DNA from: Billgrantia saliphila
GTDB lineage: Bacteria; Pseudomonadota; Gammaproteobacteria; Pseudomonadales; Halomonadaceae
Reading direction: 5' to 3'
NCBI RefSeq assembly: GCF_002930105.1
Contig: NZ_PJRN01000010.1
Coordinates: 81,839 to 145,838 of the forward strand
DNA: 64,000 bases
Both the position numbers and the translations under genes were made by a program. Below are positions 7,658-16,150 of the stretch, in pieces. The notes beneath the pieces were generated by a model, which was not told where the DNA came from, made no database searches, and saw only the letters and a list, made by a program, of their open reading frames with translations. Position 1 is the first letter of the stretch. Every line of letters begins with the position of its first letter.

Positions 7658-8548
7658 TTACGCTTCGCGCCGAGCCGGCAGTTCGGCTGCCAGCTCCTCG
7701 AGGTAATGCCTCAGCGAACGAGGTTCGCGTCCGAGGAGCGCGCGCAAGACCCGAGTGTTGGCGGGGGCGCCATGGTCGGCATAGTGGCGATACACCGCCG
7801 CCAGCGATTGCCGATATTGCCGATCGTTCGTAAGCCCGACCATGGCGGCCCATTCGTTGAATTCCGGCGCGGCGGGAGCGACCGGCCGCTCCAGCACCTC
7901 GCCCATGACTGCTGCGATATCTTCCCGGCTGAGAGCCGCTTCGCCACACAGTTCGAAGCTCCCATAGGCGACCGTGTCGGTGGTAAGCGCAATGGCTGCC
8001 ACCTCCGCAACGTCTCGGTAATCCACTCTTCCGATCCGGACGGTAGAAGGAAAAGGCTCAGCGAACAGACTGTCGCGAACTACCTTTTCCCAGCCTATGC
8101 GAATGTTCTGGAAGAAATTCGTCGGGTGAAGAATGGTATAGGCCATGCCCGAACTGTAGAGGGCATTCTCGACAGGTATCTTGCTGGCATGGTTTGCCAA
8201 CGCGGTATTTGTCGGCTGAATCACCGAAGAGAATACGAAGCGACGTACGCCGGCCTGATAGGCCGCATGAACCATGTTGATCCCGAGCTGCGCCTCATCC
8301 GGTACGAAAGCCGGCCCGATGTGAAAAACGCCCTCGACACCGTCGACCGCTTTGGCAAGGCTGCCCACATCCCGTAGGTCCGCGAAAACGACCTCTGACG
8401 CTCCTAGGCGGTAGGCACTGGCGGCCTGTGCCTCGTTTCGTACCAGCGCTCTTACGCGTGCGCCGCGCGCCACCAGTTCCGGTAGAACCATGCCGGCAAA
8501 GCGCCCGGATGCGCCGCCAAGAAGGATTGTTGAACCGTTCGTCACCAT
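7658..8548 (-). CDS. NmrA-like NAD(P)-binding protein
   Basis: A 296-residue atypical short-chain dehydrogenase of the NmrA/HSCARG type. The N-terminal dinucleotide motif is ILLGGASGRFAGMVLPEL, followed by RVRALVRNEAQA and VFADLRD. It has no clear YxxxK catalytic pair, so it may sense or bind NAD(P) or reduce quinones rather than act as a classical dehydrogenase. The start is placed at 8548 (MVTNGS), preceded by GGAG at good spacing; an in-frame extension to 8710 would run into the divergent LysR gene. It is probably controlled by that LysR protein. Confidence 0.8.
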   Translation of the reverse strand: MVTNGSTILLGGASGRFAGMVLPELVARGARVRALVRNEAQAASAYRLGASEVVFADLRDVGSLAKAVDGVEGVFHIGPAFVPDEAQLGINMVHAAYQAGVRRFVFSSVIQPTNTALANHASKIPVENALYSSGMAYTILHPTNFFQNIRIGWEKVVRDSLFAEPFPSTVRIGRVDYRDVAEVAAIALTTDTVAYGSFELCGEAALSREDIAAVMGEVLERPVAPAAPEFNEWAAMVGLTNDRQYRQSLAAVYRHYADHGAPANTRVLRALLGREPRSLRHYLEELAAELPARREA

Positions 8549-8630
8549 GTTTGCTCCATCATGTCTGTGGTTGAGCAAGAACCCCGCGGGGCCGTCGAAC
8601 ATGGAGAGCAGTATAAAGATCAACACATAG

Positions 8631-8666
8631 CGATATAATAAGCGAAACCTGAGACTTACTATAACG
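8631..8666. promoter_or_regulatory. Candidate LysR operator, NmrA/LysR divergent region
   Basis: The arms CGATATAATAAG (8631-8642) and CTTACTATAACG (8655-8666) form an inverted repeat matching at 10 of 12 positions across a 12-base spacer, in the 134-bp gap between divergent starts. The A+T-rich arms also contain possible -10 hexamers. This is a typical place for a LysR activation/autorepression site. Confidence 0.45.
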
Positions 8667-8682
8667 AAAAGCGAGAGAGTGG

Positions 8683-9579
8683 ATGGGGCGCATCGAGGAT
8701 CTTCAAGCATTCGTCGCGATTGTCGAGCATGGCAGCCTATCCGGCGCCGCTCGTGCGCTGGGGCGCTCGCTGCAGTCGGTGAGCCGATCCCTCATGGCAC
8801 TGGAAAGAAGCGTCGGCATGGAACTGGTCCGCCGCACAACGCGCCGTTCCACCCCGACGGATGCAGGAGCGGAATTCTACCGGCGGGTTCAGCCTGCCCT
8901 GGGTGAGATCATCGACGCCGGCCGCGAGCTCTCGGAACAGAGGGCCGAACCCTCGGGCCGCCTGCGGATCAGCGCGCCAGTGCTTTTTGCGCCGACCTAC
9001 GTGGTGCCTGCAGTCGCGGACTTCATGCGGCGCCATCCGAAGGTGGACGTGGAACTCACACTTTCCGACAAATTCATGAATTTCGCGGAAGACACCATCG
9101 ACCTCGCCGTCCGTATCGGTAAGCTTCCCGATTCCGACCTGAAAGCCAAGCGGCTAGGTAGCTTGCGGCGGGTCGTGTTCGGAACGCCGGAGTACTTCGC
9201 CAAGCATGGGCGCCCCTCGCATCCCACCGAACTCGCGGCACACCAATGCGTGACGCGAACCATCGACGGCAACCCTGCGAAGTGGCCGTTCCGCATCGAT
9301 GGAAAGCGAAAGCTGGTCAGTGTGTCAGGACGTTTCCGTACCGACAGTACAACGGCCCTATACGCCGCCGTCACCCAAGACCTCGGGATCGGTTTTACGC
9401 CGCTCTGGCAGATCCGCGACTTGCTGATGCGCGGAGAGGTCGAGCTGATCCTGGCCGAGTACGAAGAGCCGCCCACGCCGGTGCAGGTGGTGTGGCCATC
9501 GTCAAAGCTGCCTGTGGCGAAAACACGCTTATTCATCGAGGTACTCACCGAGCGGCTGCGGAAAGACCCCCTCGAATAG
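8683..9579 (+). CDS. LysR-family transcriptional regulator
   Basis: A 298-residue LysR-type regulator. The winged helix-turn-helix occupies the first 60 residues (LQAFVAIVEHGSLSGAARAL, then RSLQSVSRSLMALERSVGMEL), followed by a periplasmic-binding-protein-like effector domain beginning near GRLRISAPVLFAPTYVVP. The ending WPSSKLPVAKTRLFIEVLTERL is typical of the AaeR/DsdC-like subgroup that controls divergent oxidoreductases. It is divergent to the NmrA-like gene. Confidence 0.85.
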   Translation: MGRIEDLQAFVAIVEHGSLSGAARALGRSLQSVSRSLMALERSVGMELVRRTTRRSTPTDAGAEFYRRVQPALGEIIDAGRELSEQRAEPSGRLRISAPVLFAPTYVVPAVADFMRRHPKVDVELTLSDKFMNFAEDTIDLAVRIGKLPDSDLKAKRLGSLRRVVFGTPEYFAKHGRPSHPTELAAHQCVTRTIDGNPAKWPFRIDGKRKLVSVSGRFRTDSTTALYAAVTQDLGIGFTPLWQIRDLLMRGEVELILAEYEEPPTPVQVVWPSSKLPVAKTRLFIEVLTERLRKDPLE

Positions 9580-9912
9580 CGACAAATCCTACTAACCCAA
9601 CAGCTTTTCTGCAGAGATAAGGCAGACCAAGGTGAGGCGACAGCACGCCGGCTTCCTGAAGTTGGCTTCCGCCACATCAAGGGATGAGCGTCTTCGCATG
9701 CCGTTAGAACTTCTCTCATAGCCTGCCCCTATCGAAGCGAAAGCCTCCGCTCAGCTTGACGGCTTCAGTGCTGAATCCTTCACTGTATTTGACGGCTTAT
9801 AGGAATTCTCAATGCCTTCGGCATAGGGTCGGAAGGTGTTTATAAAAAATGAGGCGATGCGGCGCTGTCGGCTCAATGCCCTGTAGGCCACTATCCAGTC
9901 GAGGAGAAGACC
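9580..9912. promoter_or_regulatory. katG upstream region with spaced direct repeats
   Basis: No gene is seen in these 333 bases. TTGACGGCTT occurs twice, at 9756-9765 and 9789-9798, 33 bases apart start to start (about three helical turns). A small ATGCC-TTC-GGCAT hairpin follows at 9812-9824. The repeats could be activator sites for katG (OxyR is the usual katG activator), but no clear OxyR tetramer motif was recognised. Confidence 0.35.
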
Positions 9913-12114
9913 GTGTCCGAACAAAAGCCTACACGCCCGGAGTGGGCTGCGCGCACCACGCCCCGCCTGCAGGGTAATGAGCACTGGTGGCCCGACCAGC
10001 TCACCCTCAATGTACTGCACCAGAAGCACCCCGACGCCAGCCCGTTCGGGGCCGATTTCAGCTATGCCGAGGCGTTCTCGCAGCTCGACGTCGACGAACT
10101 GACCGCCGATGTCGATGCGCTGATGACCGACTCGCAGGATTGGTGGCCCGCCGACTGGGGCCACTACGGCCCGTTCTTCATCAGGATGTCGTGGCACGCG
10201 GCCGGCACCTATCGGGCGCTCGACGGCCGCGGTGGCGGCGGCACCGGTGCCCAGCGTTTCGCGCCGCTCAATAGCTGGCCCGACAACGGCAACCTGGACA
10301 AGGCGCGCCGGCTGCTCTGGCCGATCAAGAAGAAGTATGGCGAGAAGATCTCCTGGGCCGACCTGCTGGTCTTCGCCGGCAATCGCGCCCTCGAAACCAT
10401 GGGCTTTCGCACCTTCGGTTTTGGCTTCGGTCGCTCAGACATCTGGGCGCCCGAGGATGACGTCTACTGGGGCCCCGAGACCGAGTGGCTCTCCACCAAC
10501 GACGAGCGTTATACCGGCAGCTGGGAAGACGGCAGCCGTACGCTCGACAACCCGCTCGCCGCGGTGCAGATGGGGCTGATCTACGTCAACCCCGAGGGCC
10601 CCAACGGCGTGCCCGATGCAATGAAGTCCGCGCAGGACGTGCGTGAGACCTTCGCCCGCATGGGGATGAACGACCGCGAGACCGTCGCGCTGACCGTCGG
10701 CGGCCATACCTTCGGCAAGATGCACGGCAACGGGCCCGCCGACGCCGTCGGCGATGCGCCCGAGGCCGCGAAGATTCACGAGCAGGGCATCGGCTGGGCC
10801 AACAAGCACGAGACCGGCCTCGGCGAGTACACGGTAACCTCCGGGCTCGAAGGCGCCTGGACACCGACGCCGACCAAGTGGGACAACACCTACCTCAACA
10901 CCATATTCGCCCACCAGTGGGAAGTGAAGAAGTCGCCCGCGGGTGCCAACCAGTGGGAGCCGGTCGAGGTCAAGGAGGGGTACTGGGTGCCCGACGCCCA
11001 CGTGGAAGGCAAGAAGAACCCGCCGGTGATGAACACCGCCGACATGGCGATGATCACCGACCCCGCTTACCTCGAGATCGCCGACGAGTACCACCGTAAC
11101 CCGGACGTGCTTGCCGACGAGTTCGCCCGTGCCTGGTACAAGCTGCTGCATCGCGACATGGGCCCGCAAGCTCGCTACCTTGGCCCGCAGGTGCCCAACG
11201 AAGTGCTGGTCTGGCAGGACCCGGTACCCAAGCACGAGGGGCCGCTGGTCAACGAACAGCAGATCGCCACGCTCAAGCAGCAGATCGCCGACTCCGGCCT
11301 AACCGCCAAGCAACTGGTGGGTACCGCCTGGGCCGCGGCCTGCACCTACCGCCAGACCGACCACCGCGGTGGCGCCAACGGCGCGCGCATCCGACTCGAG
11401 CCGCAGATCGGCTGGGACATCAACGTGCGCTCCGGCGTGCCCGAGGTGCTCGACCGGCTCGAGCAGATCAGGAGCGCCTCCGACGCCAACATCTCGCTGG
11501 CGGACATGATCGTGCTGGGCGGCAACGTGGGCGTCGAGATGGCGGCGAAGGCAGCCGGCCACCACATCACGGTACCGTTCTCCCCGGGCCGCACCGACGC
11601 GAGCCAGGAGATGACCGAGATCGATGCCCATGCCTACCTCGAGCCGAGGCACGATGCCTTCCGCAACTACATGCAACCGCAGGCGACGTCCATCCCGGCC
11701 GAGCACCTGATGATCGACCGCGCGTTCATGCTCAACCTCAGCGTGCCGCAGATGGCGGCGCTCCTCGGCGGCATGCGGGCCATCGGCCTCAATGTCGGTG
11801 ACAACAGCAATGATGGCGTCCTCACCGACCGCCCCGGCCAGCTGACCAACGACTTCTTCGCCAACCTCATCGACATGGGTAACGTTTGGGAACCGCTCGA
11901 CGAGAACGAGGAACGCTTCGAAGGCCGCAACCGCGCCACGGGCGAGAAGAAGTGGACCGCCACTCGCGTCGACCTCATCTACGGCTCCAATTCCCAGCTA
12001 CGCGCCATCGCGGAGGAGTACGCGGCAGACGGTGGCGAGGAGAGAATGATTGACCGCTTCGTGAAAGGGTGGGTCAAGGTCATGGAGAACGACCGCTTCG
12101 ACCTGCACCGCTGA
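9913..12114 (+). CDS. katG: Catalase-peroxidase KatG
   Basis: A 733-residue bifunctional haem catalase-peroxidase. Conserved features are the distal site [13 protein letters not shown] (Arg-Trp-His), the Tyr of the Met-Tyr-Trp crosslink in [13 protein letters not shown], the proximal His motif [14 protein letters not shown], and the full-length C-terminal duplicate domain starting near residue 420. The protein begins with GTG at 9913 behind GAGGAGAAG. It detoxifies hydrogen peroxide in the cytoplasm. The length equals the normal family size. It is followed by two hairpins, so it is a single-gene transcript. Confidence 0.95.
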   Translation: MSEQKPTRPEWAARTTPRLQGNEHWWPDQLTLNVLHQKHPDASPFGADFSYAEAFSQLDVDELTADVDALMTDSQDWWPADWGHYGPFFIRMSWHAAGTYRALDGRGGGGTGAQRFAPLNSWPDNGNLDKARRLLWPIKKKYGEKISWADLLVFAGNRALETMGFRTFGFGFGRSDIWAPEDDVYWGPETEWLSTNDERYTGSWEDGSRTLDNPLAAVQMGLIYVNPEGPNGVPDAMKSAQDVRETFARMGMNDRETVALTVGGHTFGKMHGNGPADAVGDAPEAAKIHEQGIGWANKHETGLGEYTVTSGLEGAWTPTPTKWDNTYLNTIFAHQWEVKKSPAGANQWEPVEVKEGYWVPDAHVEGKKNPPVMNTADMAMITDPAYLEIADEYHRNPDVLADEFARAWYKLLHRDMGPQARYLGPQVPNEVLVWQDPVPKHEGPLVNEQQIATLKQQIADSGLTAKQLVGTAWAAACTYRQTDHRGGANGARIRLEPQIGWDINVRSGVPEVLDRLEQIRSASDANISLADMIVLGGNVGVEMAAKAAGHHITVPFSPGRTDASQEMTEIDAHAYLEPRHDAFRNYMQPQATSIPAEHLMIDRAFMLNLSVPQMAALLGGMRAIGLNVGDNSNDGVLTDRPGQLTNDFFANLIDMGNVWEPLDENEERFEGRNRATGEKKWTATRVDLIYGSNSQLRAIAEEYAADGGEERMIDRFVKGWVKVMENDRFDLHR

Positions 12115-12120
12115 ATGACG

Positions 12121-12191
12121 GGTCCGCGGCAGTAACGCGGACCTGGCTCAAAACCGACCCCGAAGGTGGAAAACCCGCCTTCGGGGTTTTT
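12121..12191 (+). terminator. Double hairpin terminator after katG
   Basis: The first stem is GGTCCGCG / CGCGGACC (12121-12143, 7-nt loop). The second is ACCCCGAAGG / CCTTCGGGGT (12157-12187), followed by TTTTT to 12191. The second is a standard rho-independent terminator. Confidence 0.8.
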
Positions 12192-12671
12192 AGGCACTGT
12201 CGGAAAAATGCCTGCGCTCGGCCATACGGCGTTAAAAATCATCTCAAAATACTCATTTACAGCTCGTAAACTCCGTCTTTTCGATAATTTTTGCCTTGTC
12301 TGGCCATCGCTCGCCGATTTTCCGGCAGCGCCTCGCCTCGCAAGCGAGGACAGATGCAGATCAAGAGAAGCGGCACTATCGCGCCTCATGCTTTCGTTGG
12401 CGTTGCCCTCAACGTTTCTGTTGGTTACGGTTGGTAAAAAGCCGCAGTAGACGGCTAGATAATCAGGAATACGCAGGGACTGCCGCACTAAGGATGATGC
12501 TCATTATCATCCATTCTGCCAGCAGGGGCGGTAGCGTGCCCCGACTCCCAATTCCCCTCCCGCCTGACAAAACCCAGCCTTACCTGAAATTCTCATTAAC
12601 TTATTGGATTTAAAAGTCGATTTCGCCGCGTGGTATTCTCCGACGAATACTTATGACACAGAGATAACGCG
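12192..12671. other. 480-base gap, moderate A+T, possible mobile-element debris
   Basis: No convincing gene is seen. The first ~150 bases are A+T-richer than the surroundings and begin with AGGCA...TGCCT around an A-run (12192-12213), reminiscent of an insertion-sequence end; no transposase frame or second end was found. A Fur-box-like element lies at 12495-12509. The last ~60 bases probably hold the promoter of the cold-shock/DUF1294 gene. Confidence 0.4.
12495..12509. promoter_or_regulatory. Fur-box-like palindrome
   Basis: TGATGCT-C-ATTATCA matches the 7-1-7 Fur consensus (TGATAAT-N-ATTATCA) at all but two positions and is embedded in a 7-bp inverted repeat GGATGAT/ATCATCC (12492-12512). 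The nearest downstream gene starts 163 bases away and is not an obvious iron gene, so the match may be coincidental or belong to lost sequence. Confidence 0.3.
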
Positions 12672-13286
12672 ATGCGGCAGGAAGGCAAGCTCACACAGTG
12701 GAACGACGACAAGGGCTTCGGCTTCATCACGCCGACCGAAGGCGGTCCTCGAGTGTTCGTCCATATCAGCGCCTTTCCCCGCGGTGGTCGCCGGCCGCAA
12801 GTGAACGAGCCAATCACCTACCACCTGACCCGAGATAGCCAGAACAGACTAAGGGCGCAGAAGGCGGGCTACCTGAAAACAGCACGCCTTGTAGTCCCAC
12901 GTTCCAGAGGGCTGATGGTGGCATGCGGTGTGGCCGCTGCGTTCTTCGCACTCCTGACCACTTTGAGCGCTCTGGGCCACATGCCATGGCAGCTCCTGGG
13001 GGCATACGCACTGCTGAGCGTGATCACCTTCGGCATGTACGGCATCGACAAAGCCGCAGCAGGGAAGGGCAGAAGGCGCATATCAGAAACCACGCTTCTG
13101 TTCGCAGGCTTGATCGACGGCTGGCCCGGCGCGCTGGTAGCGCAGCGGCTATTCCGGCACAAAACCAGGAAGCAGCCGTTTCAGGGCATATTTTGGTGTG
13201 GGGTGGTGGTGAATTGTGGGGTGCTTGGGTGGCTTGTTTATGCGGGGGAGGCGGCGCGGCTTTGGGCTGGTTTTGGGGTTGGTTAA
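12672..13286 (+). CDS. Cold-shock domain-DUF1294 fusion membrane protein
   Basis: A 204-residue two-domain protein. Residues 1-65 are a cold-shock nucleic-acid-binding domain (GKLTQWNDDKGFGFITP, RNP1-like, and VFVHISAFP, RNP2-like). After a basic linker come membrane segments (GLMVACGVAAAFFALLTTL; LLGAYALLSVITFGMYGIDK) and the DUF1294 signature DKAAAGKGRRRISETTLL...GWPGALVAQRLFRHKT, ending in another membrane helix. This fusion is common in proteobacteria; its role is unknown, perhaps membrane-tethered RNA binding. The ATG at 12672 follows agataacgcg. Confidence 0.85.
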   Translation: MRQEGKLTQWNDDKGFGFITPTEGGPRVFVHISAFPRGGRRPQVNEPITYHLTRDSQNRLRAQKAGYLKTARLVVPRSRGLMVACGVAAAFFALLTTLSALGHMPWQLLGAYALLSVITFGMYGIDKAAAGKGRRRISETTLLFAGLIDGWPGALVAQRLFRHKTRKQPFQGIFWCGVVVNCGVLGWLVYAGEAARLWAGFGVG

Positions 13287-13545
13287 CTGATGTGGTGTGT
13301 AGAGGTTGAAGCGCCTGGTTGACTCTCCGTCTATTAGCTATACCTTGCAGACAGTATTATTTATTCTGACAAAACGTGTGGGCACGCGAATTCTGCATAG
13401 GTGGCCTAGCTATGCTTAGGGGTTAGTGAAATCAATAAGTTGAAAGAGAGGGAGCATTATATAATATTGTTGAACGTGCAGCTGTATTCATGCAATATCA
13501 GGAAGTGCGGCCCCATCACTGTTATGCGTTTAGGAGAAGTGTCGA

Positions 13546-14310
13546 GTGAAACATACAGGTACTCTGGAAGATCTGGTTACCACGATAAAGGGTTGTGGGT
13601 TTACGGTTGAGCAGGTGCTTGATCATGAGCACAGCCACCAGGTCCGTACCAGTGAAGGAGCAATAGCTAACTGGTACCCATCCAAGGGAACTGTAGTTTT
13701 TCAGGGGCCACGCGCACCAAAGGAGAAGTTGCAGGCCGCCTGGACTACTTACACAGGAAGCGCAGCATCCGCGCCACAGACGAACCCTGAACCGATTGCC
13801 CACCCCACAGCTCCTGCGAACCCAGCGACCGCAAATAAGAAAGTTTTCGTCGTACATGGACACGATACGGCAGCGCGTGAGCAGCTAGAGCTCGTTCTGC
13901 ATAAGCTTGGGCTTGATCCCTTTGTGCTTGCCAATACCGGGGGTGGCGGTCTAACGATTATTGAAGCATTGGAGGCAGAAATAGGGCCGCGCAGCAATCA
14001 AGCGCGATTTGGCATTGTTCTGATGACACCTGATGATATGGGGTACGCAAAAAGCGCCGGTTCCGAGAGTGTCCAGCCGCGTGCCCGTCAGAATGTTGTG
14101 CTTGAGATGGGTATGCTGATCTCCGCACTTGGTCGCCCAAACATGGCTATCCTGAAGAAGGGGCATCTTGAGGCGCCGTCTGACGCGCAGGGCATTCTTT
14201 ATATCCCCTTCAATGACCATGTGAAGGAGACTGTACCTAGGCTGGCAGACAGACTTCGCGAAGCGGGGTTCGTGCTCAATCCGGAAGCGATCACGCGTGC
14301 CTCTAGCTAG
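13546..14310 (+). CDS. Stand-alone TIR-like (PF10137-type) protein
   Basis: A 254-residue protein. Residues 98-250 match the TIR-like domain found in Cap12/Pycsar effectors: KVFVVHGHDTAAREQLELVL (first strand and BB loop), IVLMTPDDMGYAK (157-169), RARQNVVLEMGML with the candidate catalytic Glu187, and GILYIPFNDHVKE. Such domains cleave NAD+ in anti-phage defence. Residues 1-66 form a small separate domain (NWYPSKGTVVFQGP) seen at the N terminus of relatives; a Pro/Ala linker (72-97) joins them. GTG start at 13546, AGGAGA at 13532-13537. No cyclase or other CBASS/Pycsar gene adjoins it, so the activating signal is unknown. It fills cassette 1. Confidence 0.75.
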   Translation: MKHTGTLEDLVTTIKGCGFTVEQVLDHEHSHQVRTSEGAIANWYPSKGTVVFQGPRAPKEKLQAAWTTYTGSAASAPQTNPEPIAHPTAPANPATANKKVFVVHGHDTAAREQLELVLHKLGLDPFVLANTGGGGLTIIEALEAEIGPRSNQARFGIVLMTPDDMGYAKSAGSESVQPRARQNVVLEMGMLISALGRPNMAILKKGHLEAPSDAQGILYIPFNDHVKETVPRLADRLREAGFVLNPEAITRASS

Positions 14311-14311
14311 T

Positions 14312-14384
14312 GCATAACAAGTCCATCGAACGGACGTGAAAAAAGCTGACGCTTTTCGTACGCCGCTCATGTCCGGCGTTAACT
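14312..14384 (+). other. attC-like recombination site 1
   Basis: 73 nt running from GCATAAC (14312-14318), two bases past the TIR gene stop, to GTTAACT (14378-14384). The inner part folds imperfectly around a short TGAC loop between AAAAAGC and GCTTTT with unpaired bases, as attC sites do. GCATAAC is the exact complement of the GTTATGC core that opens the same cassette. Confidence 0.65.
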
Positions 14385-14464
14385 AGCGCAGAAATGGCGG
14401 AAGCTAGTTGCAAATTGAAATAGTATTCCAGGTTAAGCTTACATTAGAAAAAGAGGAGGGTTGG

Positions 14465-15571
14465 GTGAGAAGTGTTTATTCAGCAGTTTATTATCCTAAT
14501 AGCTATATCCAAGACCAAAGATCATTAATGGCGTATCTTTTTATTTATGATGAGTTACATTTTGTTACTTTTTCCACTGATTCAAGAAATCCTACGGAGT
14601 ATTTTAAAAACATACCTGACCATACGGAGATATCGTCAATAACAAAAAAAGGTAAGAGAAATTTTTGGGTTACGAGTAACGAAGTGAAATCTAATCTTAG
14701 CGGAAGACTTGATGAACAGACTAGACAGGTAGTAGAGTTTTATCAATTTATACAGCGGTATAAAAGATTTATCGGAGACTCCATTCATTTTCATCCTAAT
14801 ATGATAGCAAGTCTATTATCAAGGATGACTGATCAAATAACTGGAGCAGGTCTTCCTGCCTCTGATTTGATACAAGTCTTGCTGAGGCAGGACCCCGCTA
14901 TTATTGAGTTCGATAAGTTTCAAAATGAGTTTCCAGAGGTGAAAACTGAAACCCTGTGGGCAACAGTTCCTACAGCATTGAGTCTTGCAAAAGAAAAAGA
15001 ATTAATACTAATAAGTGACAGTTCAGATATACCTGTCCCTTTATTGTCTAATAAGGTTAAAAATGTCAAATTGTTAACCAGTATTTTGGCAGAAGAGTGC
15101 ATAAAGATCACCATACCTGACTGTAGCTCAGCTAACCCTGAAGAAATTTTTGAAATTAGAGAAAAGTTAAAAGATGCGTTAATACCATTTAGAATGTCAT
15201 TGCAAAAGTTGTCAGGTGACTTGCGGAATTCTCTAGATGAAGACATGGCAATAGAGGACGTTAAAGGAGAAGCTAAGTTTATTGTAGAAAGTCAAATACA
15301 ACCGGCAGTATACGAATTACAGAAAAGTATAGAAAAGAGTAATTCTAAATTGATAAATAAGGTTTTTGGTAAGGTTTTAAGCTGGATCCCTTATGTTGCA
15401 AAGGCTTATGCTATGCCTACTCCCGATAACCTATTGTCAGTTGCAAGAAAAATGGGGGCTGACTCAAGCTCCGTTTTTGATGCTATAGATGACATTTCTT
15501 ATACCAAAGCTCAGGGGCTTTCATTTTTGCTACAGGTAGAACAAGCTACAACTAAAAAGTTATCAGGCTGA
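14465..15571 (+). CDS. Unrecognised A+T-rich cassette protein (368 aa)
   Basis: I do not recognise a confirmed family. The N-terminal segment VYSAVYYPNSYIQDQRSLMAY, then FIYDELHFVT, recalls the opening of DUF6236-like proteins (YYP...D...L..YDxL), but the resemblance is weak. The remainder is mostly helical, with charged segments (EIFEIREKLKDALIPFRMSL) and a moderately hydrophobic stretch near VFGKVLSWIPYVAKAYAMP (residues about 300-318). The GTG at 14465 is preferred because GAGGAGG (14453-14459) precedes it by five bases; the longer TTG start at 14408 has no such site. It is the only gene of cassette 2, between two attC-like sites. A role in defence is guilt by association only. Confidence 0.65.
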   Translation: MRSVYSAVYYPNSYIQDQRSLMAYLFIYDELHFVTFSTDSRNPTEYFKNIPDHTEISSITKKGKRNFWVTSNEVKSNLSGRLDEQTRQVVEFYQFIQRYKRFIGDSIHFHPNMIASLLSRMTDQITGAGLPASDLIQVLLRQDPAIIEFDKFQNEFPEVKTETLWATVPTALSLAKEKELILISDSSDIPVPLLSNKVKNVKLLTSILAEECIKITIPDCSSANPEEIFEIREKLKDALIPFRMSLQKLSGDLRNSLDEDMAIEDVKGEAKFIVESQIQPAVYELQKSIEKSNSKLINKVFGKVLSWIPYVAKAYAMPTPDNLLSVARKMGADSSSVFDAIDDISYTKAQGLSFLLQVEQATTKKLSG

Positions 15572-15584
15572 TAGTTAAGCGCTC

Positions 15585-15709
15585 AGCTAACAAACTGTTA
15601 AGGTTGATTCGCAACGCGTGGCACTTTCATTATTCGTTGCGTTTAGTGTTTAAGGGCGTTTGCAGAGGCGCAGGTATTGCGTCGCTCACACCATAACAGA
15701 GCGTTAAAC
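15585..15709 (+). other. attC-like recombination site 2, VCR-like
   Basis: About 125 nt from AGCTAAC to GTTAAAC, close to the length of Vibrio cholerae repeats. It contains CAACGCGTGGC (15612-15622) and GTTTAGTGTT (15641-15650), two blocks I recognise from VCR-type attC sites, and GCAACG/CGTTGC arms (15611-15616, 15635-15640). AGTTAA directly after the gene stop (15573-15578) complements the cassette start TTAACT. This suggests origin from a Vibrio-like chromosomal integron. Confidence 0.6.
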
Positions 15710-15721
15710 TTTGGGAGAAGT

Positions 15722-16117
15722 ATGCAGACAACTCGTCCTACACACATAGAGGTGGCAGACCATTTCTATCACGATTCGATTGCTCTGCTTAAGCGATATG
15801 AGCACTGTATCGAAAGCGAATTCCCTGACTTTTCGTCTCTGAAATCTCGCCGAATGAAATGCTTTATCGACTTGCGAATGGCAATGGAAAGTGCTTTGTA
15901 GTCAGTGGTTTCTTACTACTGCCACAGCAATCTTCAAGGTAAAAAATTGGTCCAGAAAGTTGAGAACTATCGACACAACATGGATAAATTGAAACCACCA
16001 ACATTTCCACATCTTCCTGAAAAGATTGTGGAGAGCGTTTCTTCAGTGTGCGATCACAGCTTCGCCTTAATTCCGAAGCCACATATATTGTCAGTGTTAA
16101 ATATTGATTTATACTAA
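15722..16117 (+). pseudogene. Small cassette gene interrupted by an in-frame TAG
   Basis: From the ATG at 15722 (GGGAGAAG just upstream) the frame reads 59 codons to a TAG at 15899-15901, and then continues in the same frame without another stop to TAA at 16115-16117, for 131 codons in all. The amino-acid character carries on smoothly (FIDLRMAMESAL, stop, SVVSYYCHSNLQGKKL), so one gene broken by a nonsense mutation, or a readthrough stop, is likelier than two genes. The predicted product is helical with basic and Cys residues; no family was recognised. It sits 33 bases upstream of the GHKL-nuclease gene in the same predicted cassette and may have been its partner. Confidence 0.5.
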
Positions 16118-16150
16118 TTCATATTCGTTTCATACCAGTGAAGCCAGAAA

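Noticed and set aside
13282..13288. GTTAACT overlapping the DUF1294 stop as a possible attI or further cassette boundary
   Set aside because: No attC-like fold precedes it and no complementary AGTTAAC opens a site before 13521; a chance match is likelier.
16096..16102. GTTAAAT as a fourth cassette boundary, complementary to ATTTAAC at 18179
   Set aside because: It lies within the continued frame of the interrupted small gene and has no attC fold upstream, so one cassette 15704-18232 is preferred, though the pairing is noted.
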